Numbered from the stretch's first letter, positions 42,447 to 52,561 are shown. The stretch is 64,000 nucleotides of DNA from Flavobacterium sp. (GCA_016787805.1 JAEUTY010000014.1:27543-91542); one strand, 5' to 3'. A program made the numbers and translations. Notes: a model not told the origin generated them from the sequence alone.

Positions 42447-44672
42447 TTAGAACTTCACTGTCACGGTTTTTACTTCGCCATTGCGTTTGAAAGTTACAGG
42501 CAATTCTTCACCAGCGGTTATTTTGGCTAAACATTCCATGTAGCTGTAAACTTCTTTGATATCGCAAGTTCCTATTTTGGTGATAATGTCACCTTCTTTG
42601 ATGCCTGCCAATTGTGCTGGGCGACCGTCGGTTACACCATCAATATGCAAACCGTCGCCATGATCGGTGTAGTCTGGCATTACACCCAAAGTTACTTTGT
42701 ACTTCGGACGTGTTTTTTCGGTATTCATTTTGGTTTTGGTAAATTCAATAGCCGTTTGGTCACTTAGTTCATTTACTATTCGGAAGGCAAATTCGGTGCA
42801 ATTTTTCACACCATAATAATTGATTTTATCCTCATCATCGGAAGGTTTGTGGTAGTCAGAATGGGTTCCTGTAAATAAGAATAAAACTGGAATATCTTTC
42901 AAATAAAAAGAAGTATGATCAGAAGGACCAACACCACTTTGATCCAAAGTAACATTGAATCCAGCGGTTTTGTTTCTCTCCACTAAGTTCGGAAAAATCG
43001 GGCTTGTGCCTACACCGCCAACGGTCAATTCTTTTTTGTCGTTCAATCGTCCAATCATATCCATGTTGAGCATGGCTACCACATTTGGATACTTAGTTTT
43101 GATGGTTTCGGCTAGTTTCTTAGAACCAATCAATCCGTCTTCTTCACCCGAAAATAGTGCAAAAACATAGTTGGCGTTTTCTACTGTTTTATTTTTGGCA
43201 AACATTCGAGCGAGTTCCAAAACAGCTGCAACACCCGAAGCATTGTCGTCGGCACCATTGTGGATTTGACCTTTCGAATTGGGTTGGGTTGAGTTGTTGT
43301 GCTCGTTCAAACCCAAATGATCATAATGCGCACCAATAACAATGGTTTTAGAAGCTTTATTATCTAAATAACCAATTACATTTCGACCCGAATTGGCCTT
43401 TGTGTCTAAAGAGTCGTGTGGATTCAAACGTACTTTATAATCAAAATTTTGGATGTAACTGTCTTTTTCAAATGGCTTTAATCCTAATGATTTCAATTGT
43501 TTGGATAAATAGTCGGATGCAATTTTTTCTTCTTTCGAACCCGTTAATCTTCCCTTTAATTCATCCGAAGCCAAATACGAAATATGTTTTTTAAGTTCGC
43601 TTTGATTTACATATTCATTCTCGTCTGTATCAACCCAATCGGCAATAAAAACGTTGGTTTCACGCGCTTTTTCTTGTTGACGATTACTCGAAAAAACCAA
43701 TTTTTTTCCGTCAGGCGAAAACATCGGAAACGCATTGAATTCACTTTCAAAAGTAATTTGTCTTAGGTTATCTCCATTAATATCAATCATATACAACTGA
43801 AAATCGTATCCACGCGTTGCATGATGATTGGAAGAAAAGATGATTTTTTTGCCTGAAGGATGGAAAAATGGCGCCCAATTGGCTTTACCTAAATGAGTAA
43901 TTTGCTTCAAATCAGTTCCATCAACATTGCAGGTGTAGATTTCCATTTCGGTCGGAGCTACTACATTTTCGCTCAATAATTGCTTGTATTCGACTATGGC
44001 TTCTTCAGTTTTAGGTCGAGACGAACGAAACACTAATTTTTTACTGTCGGGTGAAAAGAAACTTCCACCATCATAACCCAAACCATTAGTAATTTGTTTC
44101 AAATTAGAACCATCAATATCCATAGTCCATAATTCCAAATCGCCACTTCGTGTACTGGTAAAAGCTATTTTTTTTCCGTCGGGTGAAACCACAGCTTCTG
44201 CATCATAACCCGGAGAATCCGTTAGTTTTTTCACAATAGTTCCTTTTAAATCGGCCATGTAAATATCAAATTCAGGATATACTGCCCAGAGGTATTTTCC
44301 GTCTCGTGGTTTTGGAGGTGCCGGACAAGCTACATTTCCTTCATGAGTAGAAGCATACAAAATATGTTTGCCATCAGGCATATAATAAGAACAAGTGGTT
44401 CTTCCTTGACCTGTTGAGATGCGTTTTAAACTTTGTTGATTGATTTCTTTTTCTTGCAAATCGAGCATAAAGATTTGATCACACGGAACTCCAAAAGCAG
44501 TGTTGGTTACTTGTAAAGTTAAACTTTTGCTATCTGGACTAAAATACGCTTCGGCATTATCGCCACCAAAAGTGAGTTTTTTGATGTTTTTGAGGTTGCG
44601 CTCTTGTGCGAAAGAGAAGGATATTGCAAAAGCAAGACTTACTAAAGTAAGCAAATAGGATTTTATTTTCAT
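42447..44672 (-). CDS. Exported M28 aminopeptidase with propeller and PDZ domains
   Basis: About 741 residues: signal peptide (1-22); a six- or seven-blade TolB/PD40-type beta-propeller (about 30-370) with repeated FSPDGKKLVF-type strands; a family M28 zinc peptidase (about 385-620) with H449 in AHYDHLG, NGADDNASG, SGEEDGLIGS, NMDMIGR and HSDYHKPSDD; and a C-terminal PDZ domain (about 655-741). M28 enzymes are usually di-zinc aminopeptidases. No sorting domain is present, so it is likely periplasmic or outer-membrane associated. The fusion order resembles Bacteroidota M28 relatives. The start at 44672 gives a clean signal sequence. Confidence 0.92.
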   Translation of the reverse strand: MKIKSYLLTLVSLAFAISFSFAQERNLKNIKKLTFGGDNAEAYFSPDSKSLTLQVTNTAFGVPCDQIFMLDLQEKEINQQSLKRISTGQGRTTCSYYMPDGKHILYASTHEGNVACPAPPKPRDGKYLWAVYPEFDIYMADLKGTIVKKLTDSPGYDAEAVVSPDGKKIAFTSTRSGDLELWTMDIDGSNLKQITNGLGYDGGSFFSPDSKKLVFRSSRPKTEEAIVEYKQLLSENVVAPTEMEIYTCNVDGTDLKQITHLGKANWAPFFHPSGKKIIFSSNHHATRGYDFQLYMIDINGDNLRQITFESEFNAFPMFSPDGKKLVFSSNRQQEKARETNVFIADWVDTDENEYVNQSELKKHISYLASDELKGRLTGSKEEKIASDYLSKQLKSLGLKPFEKDSYIQNFDYKVRLNPHDSLDTKANSGRNVIGYLDNKASKTIVIGAHYDHLGLNEHNNSTQPNSKGQIHNGADDNASGVAAVLELARMFAKNKTVENANYVFALFSGEEDGLIGSKKLAETIKTKYPNVVAMLNMDMIGRLNDKKELTVGGVGTSPIFPNLVERNKTAGFNVTLDQSGVGPSDHTSFYLKDIPVLFLFTGTHSDYHKPSDDEDKINYYGVKNCTEFAFRIVNELSDQTAIEFTKTKMNTEKTRPKYKVTLGVMPDYTDHGDGLHIDGVTDGRPAQLAGIKEGDIITKIGTCDIKEVYSYMECLAKITAGEELPVTFKRNGEVKTVTVKF

Positions 44673-44777
44673 AGTCATCATTTGATGAAATTTAAATTTG
44701 CGCAAATATACTAAAATGAGTATTTTTTATGATATATAAAGATGTTAATTAAAACAGAAAATACGATTCAAATTCAA

Positions 44778-46853
44778 TTACTCAATTACCAGTTTTGTTG
44801 TGAAATTTTTACTATCAACAAAAACTTTTACTAGATAAGTTCCTGAATTATAACCTAATATTGAAATAGGTTCATTCCAACTTTTGATAGTTGTTTGATG
44901 GACAGTTCTTCCTAAAACATCAGAAATCTGTATTTCAGCTTTGGTTGAGATTGGCGTTGTTGTAGATTCAATATAGAAATAATCATGCGTTGGATTAGGA
45001 AACAATCGCAAAGTGTGATTTTCATTTTCTGAAACAGAAAGTGCACAATTGGAAATGTCACCAGGCATATTCGCATCCAACCAAGCCATTCGAGTGGTAA
45101 TCCAGCTTTTGAATTTCAAAATTTGACCTTCAAAAGTAGCTGGGTCAGGATCAATTTCGGGAGTTCCGGTGTTCACACCAAGATTTCCCCATTTTTGAAA
45201 ATGTCTGTCTTGTGCTTGTTGCAAATAAAGTGCTGTTTGATCAATGTAATTGTTGAGTGCTGTTTCGCTCAAGATAGTACTTCGCAATTCAATCCATCTG
45301 CAATGCAATTCCGATTGAAATGTTGGGTCTTGCAATAAACGCACATACCAACCTGTGGAATTACTATCAGGATTGCAATTGTTGATTAAATGAATCCAAC
45401 CTGAGCCATCAGTAACAGTAGTTAGGTAGCATTCGTTGATGTTCTTCCACGCCCAATCAAAATCCCAAACTGGTCCAGCTTTGAGTTTAGAAATACCAGT
45501 TATTTTGTCTTTGTCTTTGTGGAAATAACTGCTTTTTTTGAAACCATCATTATTGCGCGATAGTTCGTTAATTATGAAATAATCTATAAATGACTCAGTA
45601 TCAATGTAATTGCGAAAGCCTGTTGTGGGAGAATCGAAATCGATGCTGTACAAAGCCGTTTCGAATTCGTCTATAAATCCTTGAATATAGGTTTTTTGTT
45701 GTGGTGAAATGTCTTCAGGTTTTGGATAGTCGTACACCAAATGAATGTCCAATCCGGGATGATCAATAGGCGAGAAGTTCGATAACCAACTGTCATTTTC
45801 ATTCCAATAATCATTTTTAATAATATAACCGCCAGTTAAATCTATTCCTGAATTCTCGTCAGGATTAAGTCGGGCAATGTCAATTCGATTATTGTCTCTT
45901 TTCAAACTTTCCATCAAAATATAAACACCTTGGTAGCTTCCGTTGAGGATTACTTCACAGAATTTGTGTCGCGCAGCATAATGTCCCATTTGTGTAAAAA
46001 GTGAATAAGCCAATGTATTTCGCATGAATACTTTGTCGTTGTAATTGGCAATCAACACCCAATCGTGTTCCGCTGGCATTCCTAATAAAGAAACATCTAA
46101 TTCTGCATTGGCGGCATCAATAGTTTCAATTTTATAGGGTTTTTGTGGTAACGATTGCGAATAATTGCCGCGGTATTCAATTAGAATGTTGCCGTTGTAA
46201 TTATTTGGTGTATCTGAAACTTGATTCATATTGCCTTCACCATTAAAAATAATTCCCATTGTTGCATTGATGGAAGGCTCGTCTTGAATTGCCACACCAT
46301 TAGTATTGATAACTACAATTGGTAAATTAGAAGAAGTAAATACAAATGGACCAGGAGCATTACTGCCAAAAGTAATACTCCAACTCAACACGGAGCCTGT
46401 ATCGGCAAAAGGATACGTATCAATAATACGCAATTTCCAAGTTCCAATGCCGCTTTGCCCGTTATTGAAATTACCTAATGTTTCTTGCGGTTTAAAAGTC
46501 CCCGTAAAAGGTGCAGTTCCAGTATTGATTGACACAGTAGCCGATTGATTTAAACAAGTATTGGTAAAATTATCACCATCGCCTCCAATTCCTGAAAACA
46601 AATTGACCATTGTTCCACTTGGTGAAACCAAAAAGACATTTAGGTCTGAATCCCATGTATGCGTAATGTTTAAGCAAACTTGTTGAATACCAAATGAGGT
46701 ATTTAAGTTGGCATATTGAAATCCACTAATTGAAAGATTGTAATCGTTGGTTGAACCATCGTCAGCTATTGGTCCAATTGCTCCTGAAAAAGTTTGGCCG
46801 AGAGTTGAATTTGAAATAAATATAAAAAATAGAAAGAAGTAAATCTTTTTCAT
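44778..46853 (-). CDS. CotH-family protein with P-domain and T9SS sorting domain
   Basis: About 691 residues. A signal peptide (1-19) is followed by a proprotein-convertase P-domain (about 40-165; VCLNITHTWDSDLNVFLVSP, NNGQSGIGTWKLRIIDTYP) and a CotH kinase-like domain (about 200-560) with the metal-binding AGPVWDFDWAWKN and NELSRNNDGFKKSSYFHKDK. A type-A T9SS sorting domain (about 620-691; RLFPNPTHDYFYIES ... GTYLVKVFVD) ends it. CotH proteins are atypical protein kinases known from Bacillus spore coats. The P-domain fusion in front of CotH is unusual. Secretion to the cell surface via T9SS is expected. Confidence 0.9.
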   Translation of the reverse strand: MKKIYFFLFFIFISNSTLGQTFSGAIGPIADDGSTNDYNLSISGFQYANLNTSFGIQQVCLNITHTWDSDLNVFLVSPSGTMVNLFSGIGGDGDNFTNTCLNQSATVSINTGTAPFTGTFKPQETLGNFNNGQSGIGTWKLRIIDTYPFADTGSVLSWSITFGSNAPGPFVFTSSNLPIVVINTNGVAIQDEPSINATMGIIFNGEGNMNQVSDTPNNYNGNILIEYRGNYSQSLPQKPYKIETIDAANAELDVSLLGMPAEHDWVLIANYNDKVFMRNTLAYSLFTQMGHYAARHKFCEVILNGSYQGVYILMESLKRDNNRIDIARLNPDENSGIDLTGGYIIKNDYWNENDSWLSNFSPIDHPGLDIHLVYDYPKPEDISPQQKTYIQGFIDEFETALYSIDFDSPTTGFRNYIDTESFIDYFIINELSRNNDGFKKSSYFHKDKDKITGISKLKAGPVWDFDWAWKNINECYLTTVTDGSGWIHLINNCNPDSNSTGWYVRLLQDPTFQSELHCRWIELRSTILSETALNNYIDQTALYLQQAQDRHFQKWGNLGVNTGTPEIDPDPATFEGQILKFKSWITTRMAWLDANMPGDISNCALSVSENENHTLRLFPNPTHDYFYIESTTTPISTKAEIQISDVLGRTVHQTTIKSWNEPISILGYNSGTYLVKVFVDSKNFTTKLVIE

Positions 46854-46900
46854 AAGAGAGCTTTTTTTAGGCATATAAAAGTAATCTAATGTTAGGAATA

Positions 46901-46930
46901 AAAAAAATCCGCCTACAAATAGACGGATTT
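46901..46930 (-). terminator. Terminator of the 46950 T9SS gene
   Basis: Stem AAATCCGCCT / AGACGGATTT (one C/A mismatch) with loop ACAAAT; the plus-strand A run gives the T tail on the minus strand. Confidence 0.8.
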
Positions 46931-46949
46931 CTACAAGCTACAAACCAAA

Positions 46950-48188
46950 TTAATCAATGAAAATTTTTATATTTTTAGTAATTTCGTCTGATTTGAGATT
47001 TAAAAAATACATCCCTTTATTTAAACTAGTAACGACAATTTGCTGACCATTTTGTAGTGTTCCATTTTGAATTGATTTACCCGTTATGTCCACTATTTCA
47101 TAAGTACAATTTTGCCCTTCGAAGTTTACATTTAAAAAATCTTTAGCAGGATTTGGACTTACAATAAAAGTATTTTGGTTGAAATTATTTAAACCTAAAC
47201 TATTGTATCGAGCCTGTGCATATTCGTAATTGTCAGCTTCAATTTCGAGTAGCAATGTTTGTGGCAAAGGAAGGTTTTCTAGTGTTGAAGTTAGTGTGTT
47301 GTAGGCGTATAAACGTTGTTCATTATTCAAATCAACTCCTATAAAAAGAAGTTTTTCTGTATTTTGGTCATAGGTTCTGTTGAACAATTGTAGTGCTGAA
47401 ATCTCTGCAATGTTCAAAACATTAGTAATTTGACCTGTTTCTGGGTTTAGATTTCCAACATTCATCGTTGATGTTCCCGTTTCAAAATTGTATTCGGGAT
47501 AAATTAGGTGAATCGTATTTTCTTCGTTACTGTATTCTAAACCAATATTACCCGTGATATCATCACCAATAAGAGGAATAATTGTATAAGTATAACTATC
47601 TCCAGTTATGGTTGATTTTACTAATTTTTTACCATTATTACCTTGTACAATGAAGTAGTAAATTCCAGCATCCGAATCATAACAACTTGAATCAGGAAAG
47701 AAGAAGACTTCTTCGTTAAAATTGTAATACCCTAAGTTTGTTGAAGTTTGCGTAATAGGATTATAGCGATTAAGGTAAATATTGTTATCCAAATCACCAT
47801 CATAAGAATACAGCATACCAGTTTGCATGTCTACTTCGGCAGAACCATTGTAAACGCTAGTTACATCTGTAAGTGAAAATGAATTGTTCTGTGATTGGTA
47901 TTTGAGCATTTTACTTACATAGTCTTCGTTTTCTGAGATTAAAATCCTAGAATAATATTCGCCAATTTTAGAATTGTAAACAGAAGAACCAACCAATACA
48001 CCAACATAATCCACTGGATTGGTTTGGAGAAAACTAGTTGATCCAGCATTCCATTTTACTAAATTGTCAATGCTTTGCCCATTAGAACTAAAACCGATTA
48101 ATTTGATTTCGTCTTGAGCGGCAACGGTTTGAATTGAAATACAATAGAACAAACCCAATACTACTAAATTTGCAATTTTCTTTTTCAT
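46950..48188 (-). CDS. T9SS-secreted beta-propeller-like protein
   Basis: About 412 residues. The signal peptide is MKKKIANLVVLGLFYCISIQTVAAQ. The body is beta-rich with four or more repeats mixing LxxYNxxTxT and xxGQITNVL segments, suggesting a propeller of unknown function. The C-terminal 80 residues are a type-A sorting domain (FIVSPNPAKDFLNVNFEGQN ... NKGMYFLNLKSDEITKNIKI). It is expected at the cell surface or released. The start at 48188 is chosen for its signal sequence; the frame is open to 48257. A TAAATTTG box lies about 25 bases upstream of the ATG. Confidence 0.85.
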   Translation of the reverse strand: MKKKIANLVVLGLFYCISIQTVAAQDEIKLIGFSSNGQSIDNLVKWNAGSTSFLQTNPVDYVGVLVGSSVYNSKIGEYYSRILISENEDYVSKMLKYQSQNNSFSLTDVTSVYNGSAEVDMQTGMLYSYDGDLDNNIYLNRYNPITQTSTNLGYYNFNEEVFFFPDSSCYDSDAGIYYFIVQGNNGKKLVKSTITGDSYTYTIIPLIGDDITGNIGLEYSNEENTIHLIYPEYNFETGTSTMNVGNLNPETGQITNVLNIAEISALQLFNRTYDQNTEKLLFIGVDLNNEQRLYAYNTLTSTLENLPLPQTLLLEIEADNYEYAQARYNSLGLNNFNQNTFIVSPNPAKDFLNVNFEGQNCTYEIVDITGKSIQNGTLQNGQQIVVTSLNKGMYFLNLKSDEITKNIKIFID

Positions 48189-48361
48189 AATAAATTGATT
48201 TTGATTGATATACAAATTTATTAATTTGTTTAATTTTTTTTGAAAAAAATTAAACAATTTTATGTTTTTTAATCAAAATTTAGCAGTTGTTTGACGGATT
48301 GTTATGTGAATTAAGGAGATTAATCTTTGTGCTAGAATAAATAGTCAAACAAATGTTAAGC

Positions 48362-48397
48362 AAAAAAAAATCCGTCTAGTTTTCACTAAACGGATTT
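48362..48397 (-). terminator. lpd terminator
   Basis: Stem AAATCCGT (48368) / ACGGATTT (48390) extended by TAGT / ACTA around loop TTTC; T tail on the minus strand from the A run at 48362-48370. Confidence 0.85.
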
Positions 48398-48431
48398 CAA
48401 TATTGTGTTTCTTACTTCGTCTCTATCGAAC

Positions 48432-49820
48432 TTACAAATGTATTACTTCACCATACGCATCAGCCACTGCTTCCATTACAGCCTCACTCATCGTTGGGTG
48501 TGGATGAACTGCTTTTAAGATTTCGTGACCAGTAGTTTCTAGTTTACGAGCCACAACTGCTTCTGCAATCATGTCGGTTACGCCAGCGCCAATCATGTGA
48601 CAACCTAACCATTCGCCGTATTTGGCATCGAAAATTACTTTTACAAAGCCGTCAGGAGTTCCAGCAGCTTTTGCTTTTCCTGAGGCAGTGAAAGGGAATT
48701 TACCAATTTTTAATTCGTATCCTTTTTCTTTAGCCGCTTTTTCTGTCAAACCAACAGAAGCAATTTCGGGTGTAGCATAGGTACAACCAGGAATATTTCC
48801 GTAATCGATAGGTTCAACATGCAAACCAGCGATTTTTTCCACACAATTGATTCCTTCAGCAGAAGCTACGTGAGCCAAAGCTTGTCCTGGAGTTACATCA
48901 CCAATAGCGTAATAACCAGGAACATTAGTTTGGTTGTAGGCGTTTACTAAAATTTTGTCTTTATCTGTTGCGATTCCAACTTCTTCTAAACCAATATTTT
49001 CGATATTAGTTTTGATTCCAACTGCGGATAATAGAATATCGGCTTCAAGAATTTCTTCGCCTTTTGAGGTTTTTACATACGCTTTTACGCCGTTTCCAGA
49101 AGTATCGATTTTTTCTACAGATGAATTGGTCATGATGTTAACACCTGCTTTTTTCATCGAACGTTCCATTTGTTTGGAGATGTCTTCGTCTTCAACAGGA
49201 ACTATGTTTGGCATAAATTCTACGATGGTAACTTCGGTTCCCATTGAGTTGTAGAAATGTGCAAATTCAACACCAATAGCACCCGAACCCACTACAATCA
49301 TTTTTTTAGGTTGCGAAGGTAATGTCATCGCTTGACGGTAACCAATTACTTTTACACCGTCTTGTGGAAGATTAGGCAATTCACGAGAACGAGCGCCAGT
49401 AGCAATGATAATGTGATCGGCAGCATATTCAGTTACTTTTCCATCGGCTGCTGTAACGTCTATTTTTTTGCCAGGTTTAATTTTCCCAAAACCATCAATT
49501 ACGTCAATTTTGTTTTTCTTCATCAAGAATTGCACACCTTTGCTCATTCCGTCGGCCACGTCGCGTGAACGTTTTACTACGGCGCTGAAGTCTTTGTCGA
49601 ATTCTTTTACGGTCAAACCATAATCGGAAGCATGTTTTAGGTAATCAAAAACTTGGGCTGATTTTAGTAATGCTTTGGTGGGAATACAACCCCAATTCAA
49701 GCAAATTCCGCCTAAGTTTTCTTTTTCAATAACGGCTACTTTGAAGCCCAATTGTGAGGCACGAATGGCTGTTACATAACCGCCTGGGCCACTTCCTAAA
49801 ACAATAATATCGTATTTCAT
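48432..49820 (-). CDS. lpd: Dihydrolipoyl dehydrogenase (E3)
   Basis: The FAD-dependent E3 subunit of 2-oxo acid dehydrogenases and the glycine cleavage system. The FAD-binding motif is VLGSGPGGYVTA. The redox disulfide is C40-C45 in GGICLNWGCIPTK, with a second dinucleotide fold in VVGSGAIGVEFAHFY and the C-terminal catalytic HPHPTMSEAVMEA. It has 462 residues with the ATG at 49820; a TTG three codons upstream is unlikely. No E1/E2 genes are adjacent, so it may serve several complexes. A TAAATTTG box lies about 30 bases upstream, without a well-placed -33. Confidence 0.95.
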   Translation of the reverse strand: MKYDIIVLGSGPGGYVTAIRASQLGFKVAVIEKENLGGICLNWGCIPTKALLKSAQVFDYLKHASDYGLTVKEFDKDFSAVVKRSRDVADGMSKGVQFLMKKNKIDVIDGFGKIKPGKKIDVTAADGKVTEYAADHIIIATGARSRELPNLPQDGVKVIGYRQAMTLPSQPKKMIVVGSGAIGVEFAHFYNSMGTEVTIVEFMPNIVPVEDEDISKQMERSMKKAGVNIMTNSSVEKIDTSGNGVKAYVKTSKGEEILEADILLSAVGIKTNIENIGLEEVGIATDKDKILVNAYNQTNVPGYYAIGDVTPGQALAHVASAEGINCVEKIAGLHVEPIDYGNIPGCTYATPEIASVGLTEKAAKEKGYELKIGKFPFTASGKAKAAGTPDGFVKVIFDAKYGEWLGCHMIGAGVTDMIAEAVVARKLETTGHEILKAVHPHPTMSEAVMEAVADAYGEVIHL

Positions 49821-49920
49821 AAGATTCAATCTGTGTTAAAATGAAGTGGCAAATTTACAGAAATATTTTTGAAAATATAGTATAAAACCAACAGGTTTTT
49901 GATTACTGTTAGGTTTGTTT

Positions 49921-50059
49921 TAGCCCTGATTGCAGCGGAAAGCTTTTGGTAACGGAAAACGTGATTTTATGGTGCTAAAAACGCGACCAACGGAAGCGCT
50001 TTTTGGTGCCAATAAAATAGTTTGGAGTACCAAAACTTGGAGTGTAAAGCAGGAATAGC
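49921..50059 (-). repeat. Hairpin module, family C, copy 4
   Basis: A long copy of about 139 bases: TAGCCCTGATTGCAGCGG at the left, GTAAAGCAGGAATAGC at the right, and inner arms around ACGCGACCAACGG and a TTTGGTGCC / GGTGC pair. Lies 3' of the minus-strand DUF2238 gene; on that strand it reads from CCTGC to CAATCAGGGCTA. The adjacent CGCTCGGCTCGCAATGAC (about 50070-50088) matches a separate common repeat. Confidence 0.65.
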
Positions 50060-50089
50060 TTCAGATTACTTCGCTCGGCTCGCAATGAC

Positions 50090-50731
50090 CTATTTTATAT
50101 TTGTAATTTTTTTAATTAAGGATACAATTGTAGTAGCAATGATTGCGCCTGAAAAGGCTAAGAAAATATCTTTTTGAGCATCCCAAATGTCACCTTGGGT
50201 TCCGAGATACGCATCGCCTTGGGCTTTGAAGAAAATATCGGCCACAGCCCATTCGATAAGTTCGTAGAAACCACTAACCGAAAGTGTAATTTCGATGGGC
50301 AATGTCCACGCCACCCAAGCTGGGAATTTCAACCATTTCAAAAACATTTCACGCATCGGATAAGCGAGTAGAAAACCAAAGCTAAAATGCACGATACGAT
50401 CGTAGTGATTGCGTGCTAAACCGAGGTAATCTTTGAGCCAATAACCAAATGGGTTTTCTGCGTAAGTGTATTTGGAACCGTAAACATGCAAACACAAATA
50501 CACGCAAATGAGCAAATAACTTAAGTCGCTGAATTGGAATTTTTTGTACGAAAAAAACATAAATCCGAGGAATAGAAATACAAGAGTATTTTCTAGAAAC
50601 CAGTTTGCCGTATCGGTGTTGCCGATGTAAGAGTTAATCCAACAAATAAGGAAAAATCCGATAAAGATTTTGAGCCAAGTGTTGTTTTTTAATGGTGTTC
50701 GATGGTTTGAAATTGCGAGAGTGAATGCCAT
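50090..50731 (-). CDS. DUF2238 membrane protein
   Basis: About 213 residues with six or seven helices. The blocks KYTYAENPFGYWLKDYLGLA, HYDRIVHFSFGFLLAYPMRE and TLSVSGFYELIEWAVADIFF are the signature of DUF2238 (YjdF-like) proteins, which have no proven function. The ATG at 50731 overlaps nothing, but it lies only 10 bases after the stop of the ABC transporter gene, so the two probably share a transcript. The frame runs open to 50896 inside the ABC gene, but that stretch is not a DUF2238 N-terminus. Confidence 0.88.
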   Translation of the reverse strand: MAFTLAISNHRTPLKNNTWLKIFIGFFLICWINSYIGNTDTANWFLENTLVFLFLGFMFFSYKKFQFSDLSYLLICVYLCLHVYGSKYTYAENPFGYWLKDYLGLARNHYDRIVHFSFGFLLAYPMREMFLKWLKFPAWVAWTLPIEITLSVSGFYELIEWAVADIFFKAQGDAYLGTQGDIWDAQKDIFLAFSGAIIATTIVSLIKKITNIK

Positions 50732-50741
50732 AAATGAGAGT

Positions 50742-52496
50742 TTAAATTTCAACAGAAAACTGTGATTCGTATAGATTTTTGTAGTAGCCTTCGGATTTGG
50801 CGAGTAATTCAGTGTGATTGCCTTGTTCGACGATTTTGCCTTTGTCCATGACGATGATTTTATCTGCATTAACAATAGTGGCCAAGCGATGAGCAATGAC
50901 TATGGATGTTCGGTCTTTAGTGATGGTTTCGGTAGCGTTTTGAATCAGTTCTTCACTATAAGTATCGATGGAAGAAGTCGCTTCATCTAAGATTAAAATA
51001 CTCGGATTGCAAACATAAGCACGAAGAAAAGCAATGAGTTGGCGTTGACCTGAAGATAGCATCACACCACGTTCTTTCACATCATAATCGTAACCGTCGG
51101 GCAAGCTCATGATGAAATCGTGTACTCCAATTCTTTGTGCGGCAGTGATTACATCCTCTCTTGAAATACTCGGATTGTGTAGTGTAATGTTGTGAAAAAT
51201 CGTGTCTGCAAATAGGAAAACATCTTGTAAAACCACCGCAATTTGTTGTCGTAAACTCTGTAATTCAAAGGCATTGATGTTTTGGTTGTCGATGTAAATT
51301 TCGCCAGAATCAATTTCGTAAAAACGGTTGAGTAAGTTGATAATGGTTGATTTTCCTGCTCCAGTCGAACCCACGATGGCAATGGTTTGCCCGGGTTTTA
51401 CATCCAAATTAATGCCTTTCAGCACTTCTTCACCTTTAATGTAACTGAAACGAACGTCTTTGAATTGGATTTCACCTATAAAATGATGAGCCGTAATCGA
51501 TCCGTTTTGTTGGACTTCTTCTTGTGTTTCTAAAATGTCAAACACGCGATTGGCGGAAATCATTCCCATTTGCATTTCGTTGAATTTATCGGCAATTTGA
51601 CGCAACGGACTGAACAAGAAACCAATAAACATAATGTAGGCTGTCATTTGACCTTGAGTAGTAAAATCGCTTCCGTTGATGATTTGAATTCCGCCATTAA
51701 AGATGACTAATCCTAATGTTATCGACGAAATAATATCGGCAATAGGAAAGAAAATAGAGTTGTACAAAATGGTTTTAAGCCACGCTTTGTTGTGTTTTTG
51801 GTTGATGTCGATGAATTTTTGGTGTTCGATTTGTTCACGATTGAAAAGTTGTACGATTTTCATTCCAGTAAGTCGTTCTTGAACAAACGTATTGAGGTGA
51901 GCCACTTGACTTCGCACTTCTTCAAACGCCACTTGCATTTTTTTCTGAAAAACGCGCGTGATGTAGATCAAAATTGGCATGGCCGCAACCACAATAAGTG
52001 ACAGCTTCCAATTCATATAAAACATAATGATCAAGCAAGCAGCCATTTTCATCAAATCACTAATGATCATGAACAAACCTTGACTGAAGATTTTCGCTAT
52101 TTGCTCAATGTCGGAAACCGAACGCGTGACGAGTTGCCCAACAGGAGCATTATCAAAATACTTCATTCTAAAATTTAGCAAATGTTGGAACAGTTTAATG
52201 CGAATGTCTTTGATAATATCTTGTCCGAGCCAATTGGCCCAATAGACGAAGTAAAATTGCGAAAGCACTTCAAATAGCAAAGTCAATCCCATGATGACAA
52301 TGTATTGCACCAATCCTAAATGTTTTTTGGGTTTGATGTATTCATCCACAACATCAGCCAATAATAAAGGACGAACTGCTGCAAAAATGGCTAACAAGAC
52401 AGCAAATACAATTACACCATAAAACCTTTTTTTGTAAGGTTTGGTGTAGCGTAATATTTTGCTAAAAAGTTTAGTATCAAATGCTTTTGCTTTCAT
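50742..52496 (-). CDS. MsbA-type ABC exporter (fused TMD-NBD)
   Basis: 584 residues: six helices (about 20-310) followed by a nucleotide-binding domain (about 345-575) with Walker A GSTGAGKS, signature LSSGQRQLIAFLRA and Walker B ILILDEATSS. A half-transporter that dimerises; the family includes lipid A flippase MsbA and multidrug exporters. The cargo is not decided by sequence. DUF2238 follows after 10 bases. The 5' side carries the family B words CTTTGCGCC and CTTTGCGG, reading towards this gene. Confidence 0.92.
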   Translation of the reverse strand: MKAKAFDTKLFSKILRYTKPYKKRFYGVIVFAVLLAIFAAVRPLLLADVVDEYIKPKKHLGLVQYIVIMGLTLLFEVLSQFYFVYWANWLGQDIIKDIRIKLFQHLLNFRMKYFDNAPVGQLVTRSVSDIEQIAKIFSQGLFMIISDLMKMAACLIIMFYMNWKLSLIVVAAMPILIYITRVFQKKMQVAFEEVRSQVAHLNTFVQERLTGMKIVQLFNREQIEHQKFIDINQKHNKAWLKTILYNSIFFPIADIISSITLGLVIFNGGIQIINGSDFTTQGQMTAYIMFIGFLFSPLRQIADKFNEMQMGMISANRVFDILETQEEVQQNGSITAHHFIGEIQFKDVRFSYIKGEEVLKGINLDVKPGQTIAIVGSTGAGKSTIINLLNRFYEIDSGEIYIDNQNINAFELQSLRQQIAVVLQDVFLFADTIFHNITLHNPSISREDVITAAQRIGVHDFIMSLPDGYDYDVKERGVMLSSGQRQLIAFLRAYVCNPSILILDEATSSIDTYSEELIQNATETITKDRTSIVIAHRLATIVNADKIIVMDKGKIVEQGNHTELLAKSEGYYKNLYESQFSVEI

Positions 52497-52520
52497 TTTT
52501 TAATTCGCTTTGCTTATTAT

Positions 52521-52561
52521 TTTACCGCAAAGGCGCAAAGGTTATCGCAAGGTTCGTAAAG
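52521..52561 (-). repeat. Family B word repeat (CTTTGCGCC) in the ABC gene leader
   Basis: On the minus strand CTTTACGAACCTTGCGATAA then CCTTTGCGCCTTTGCGGTAA, ending about 25 bases before the ATG. Words run in the transcription direction. Confidence 0.75.
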
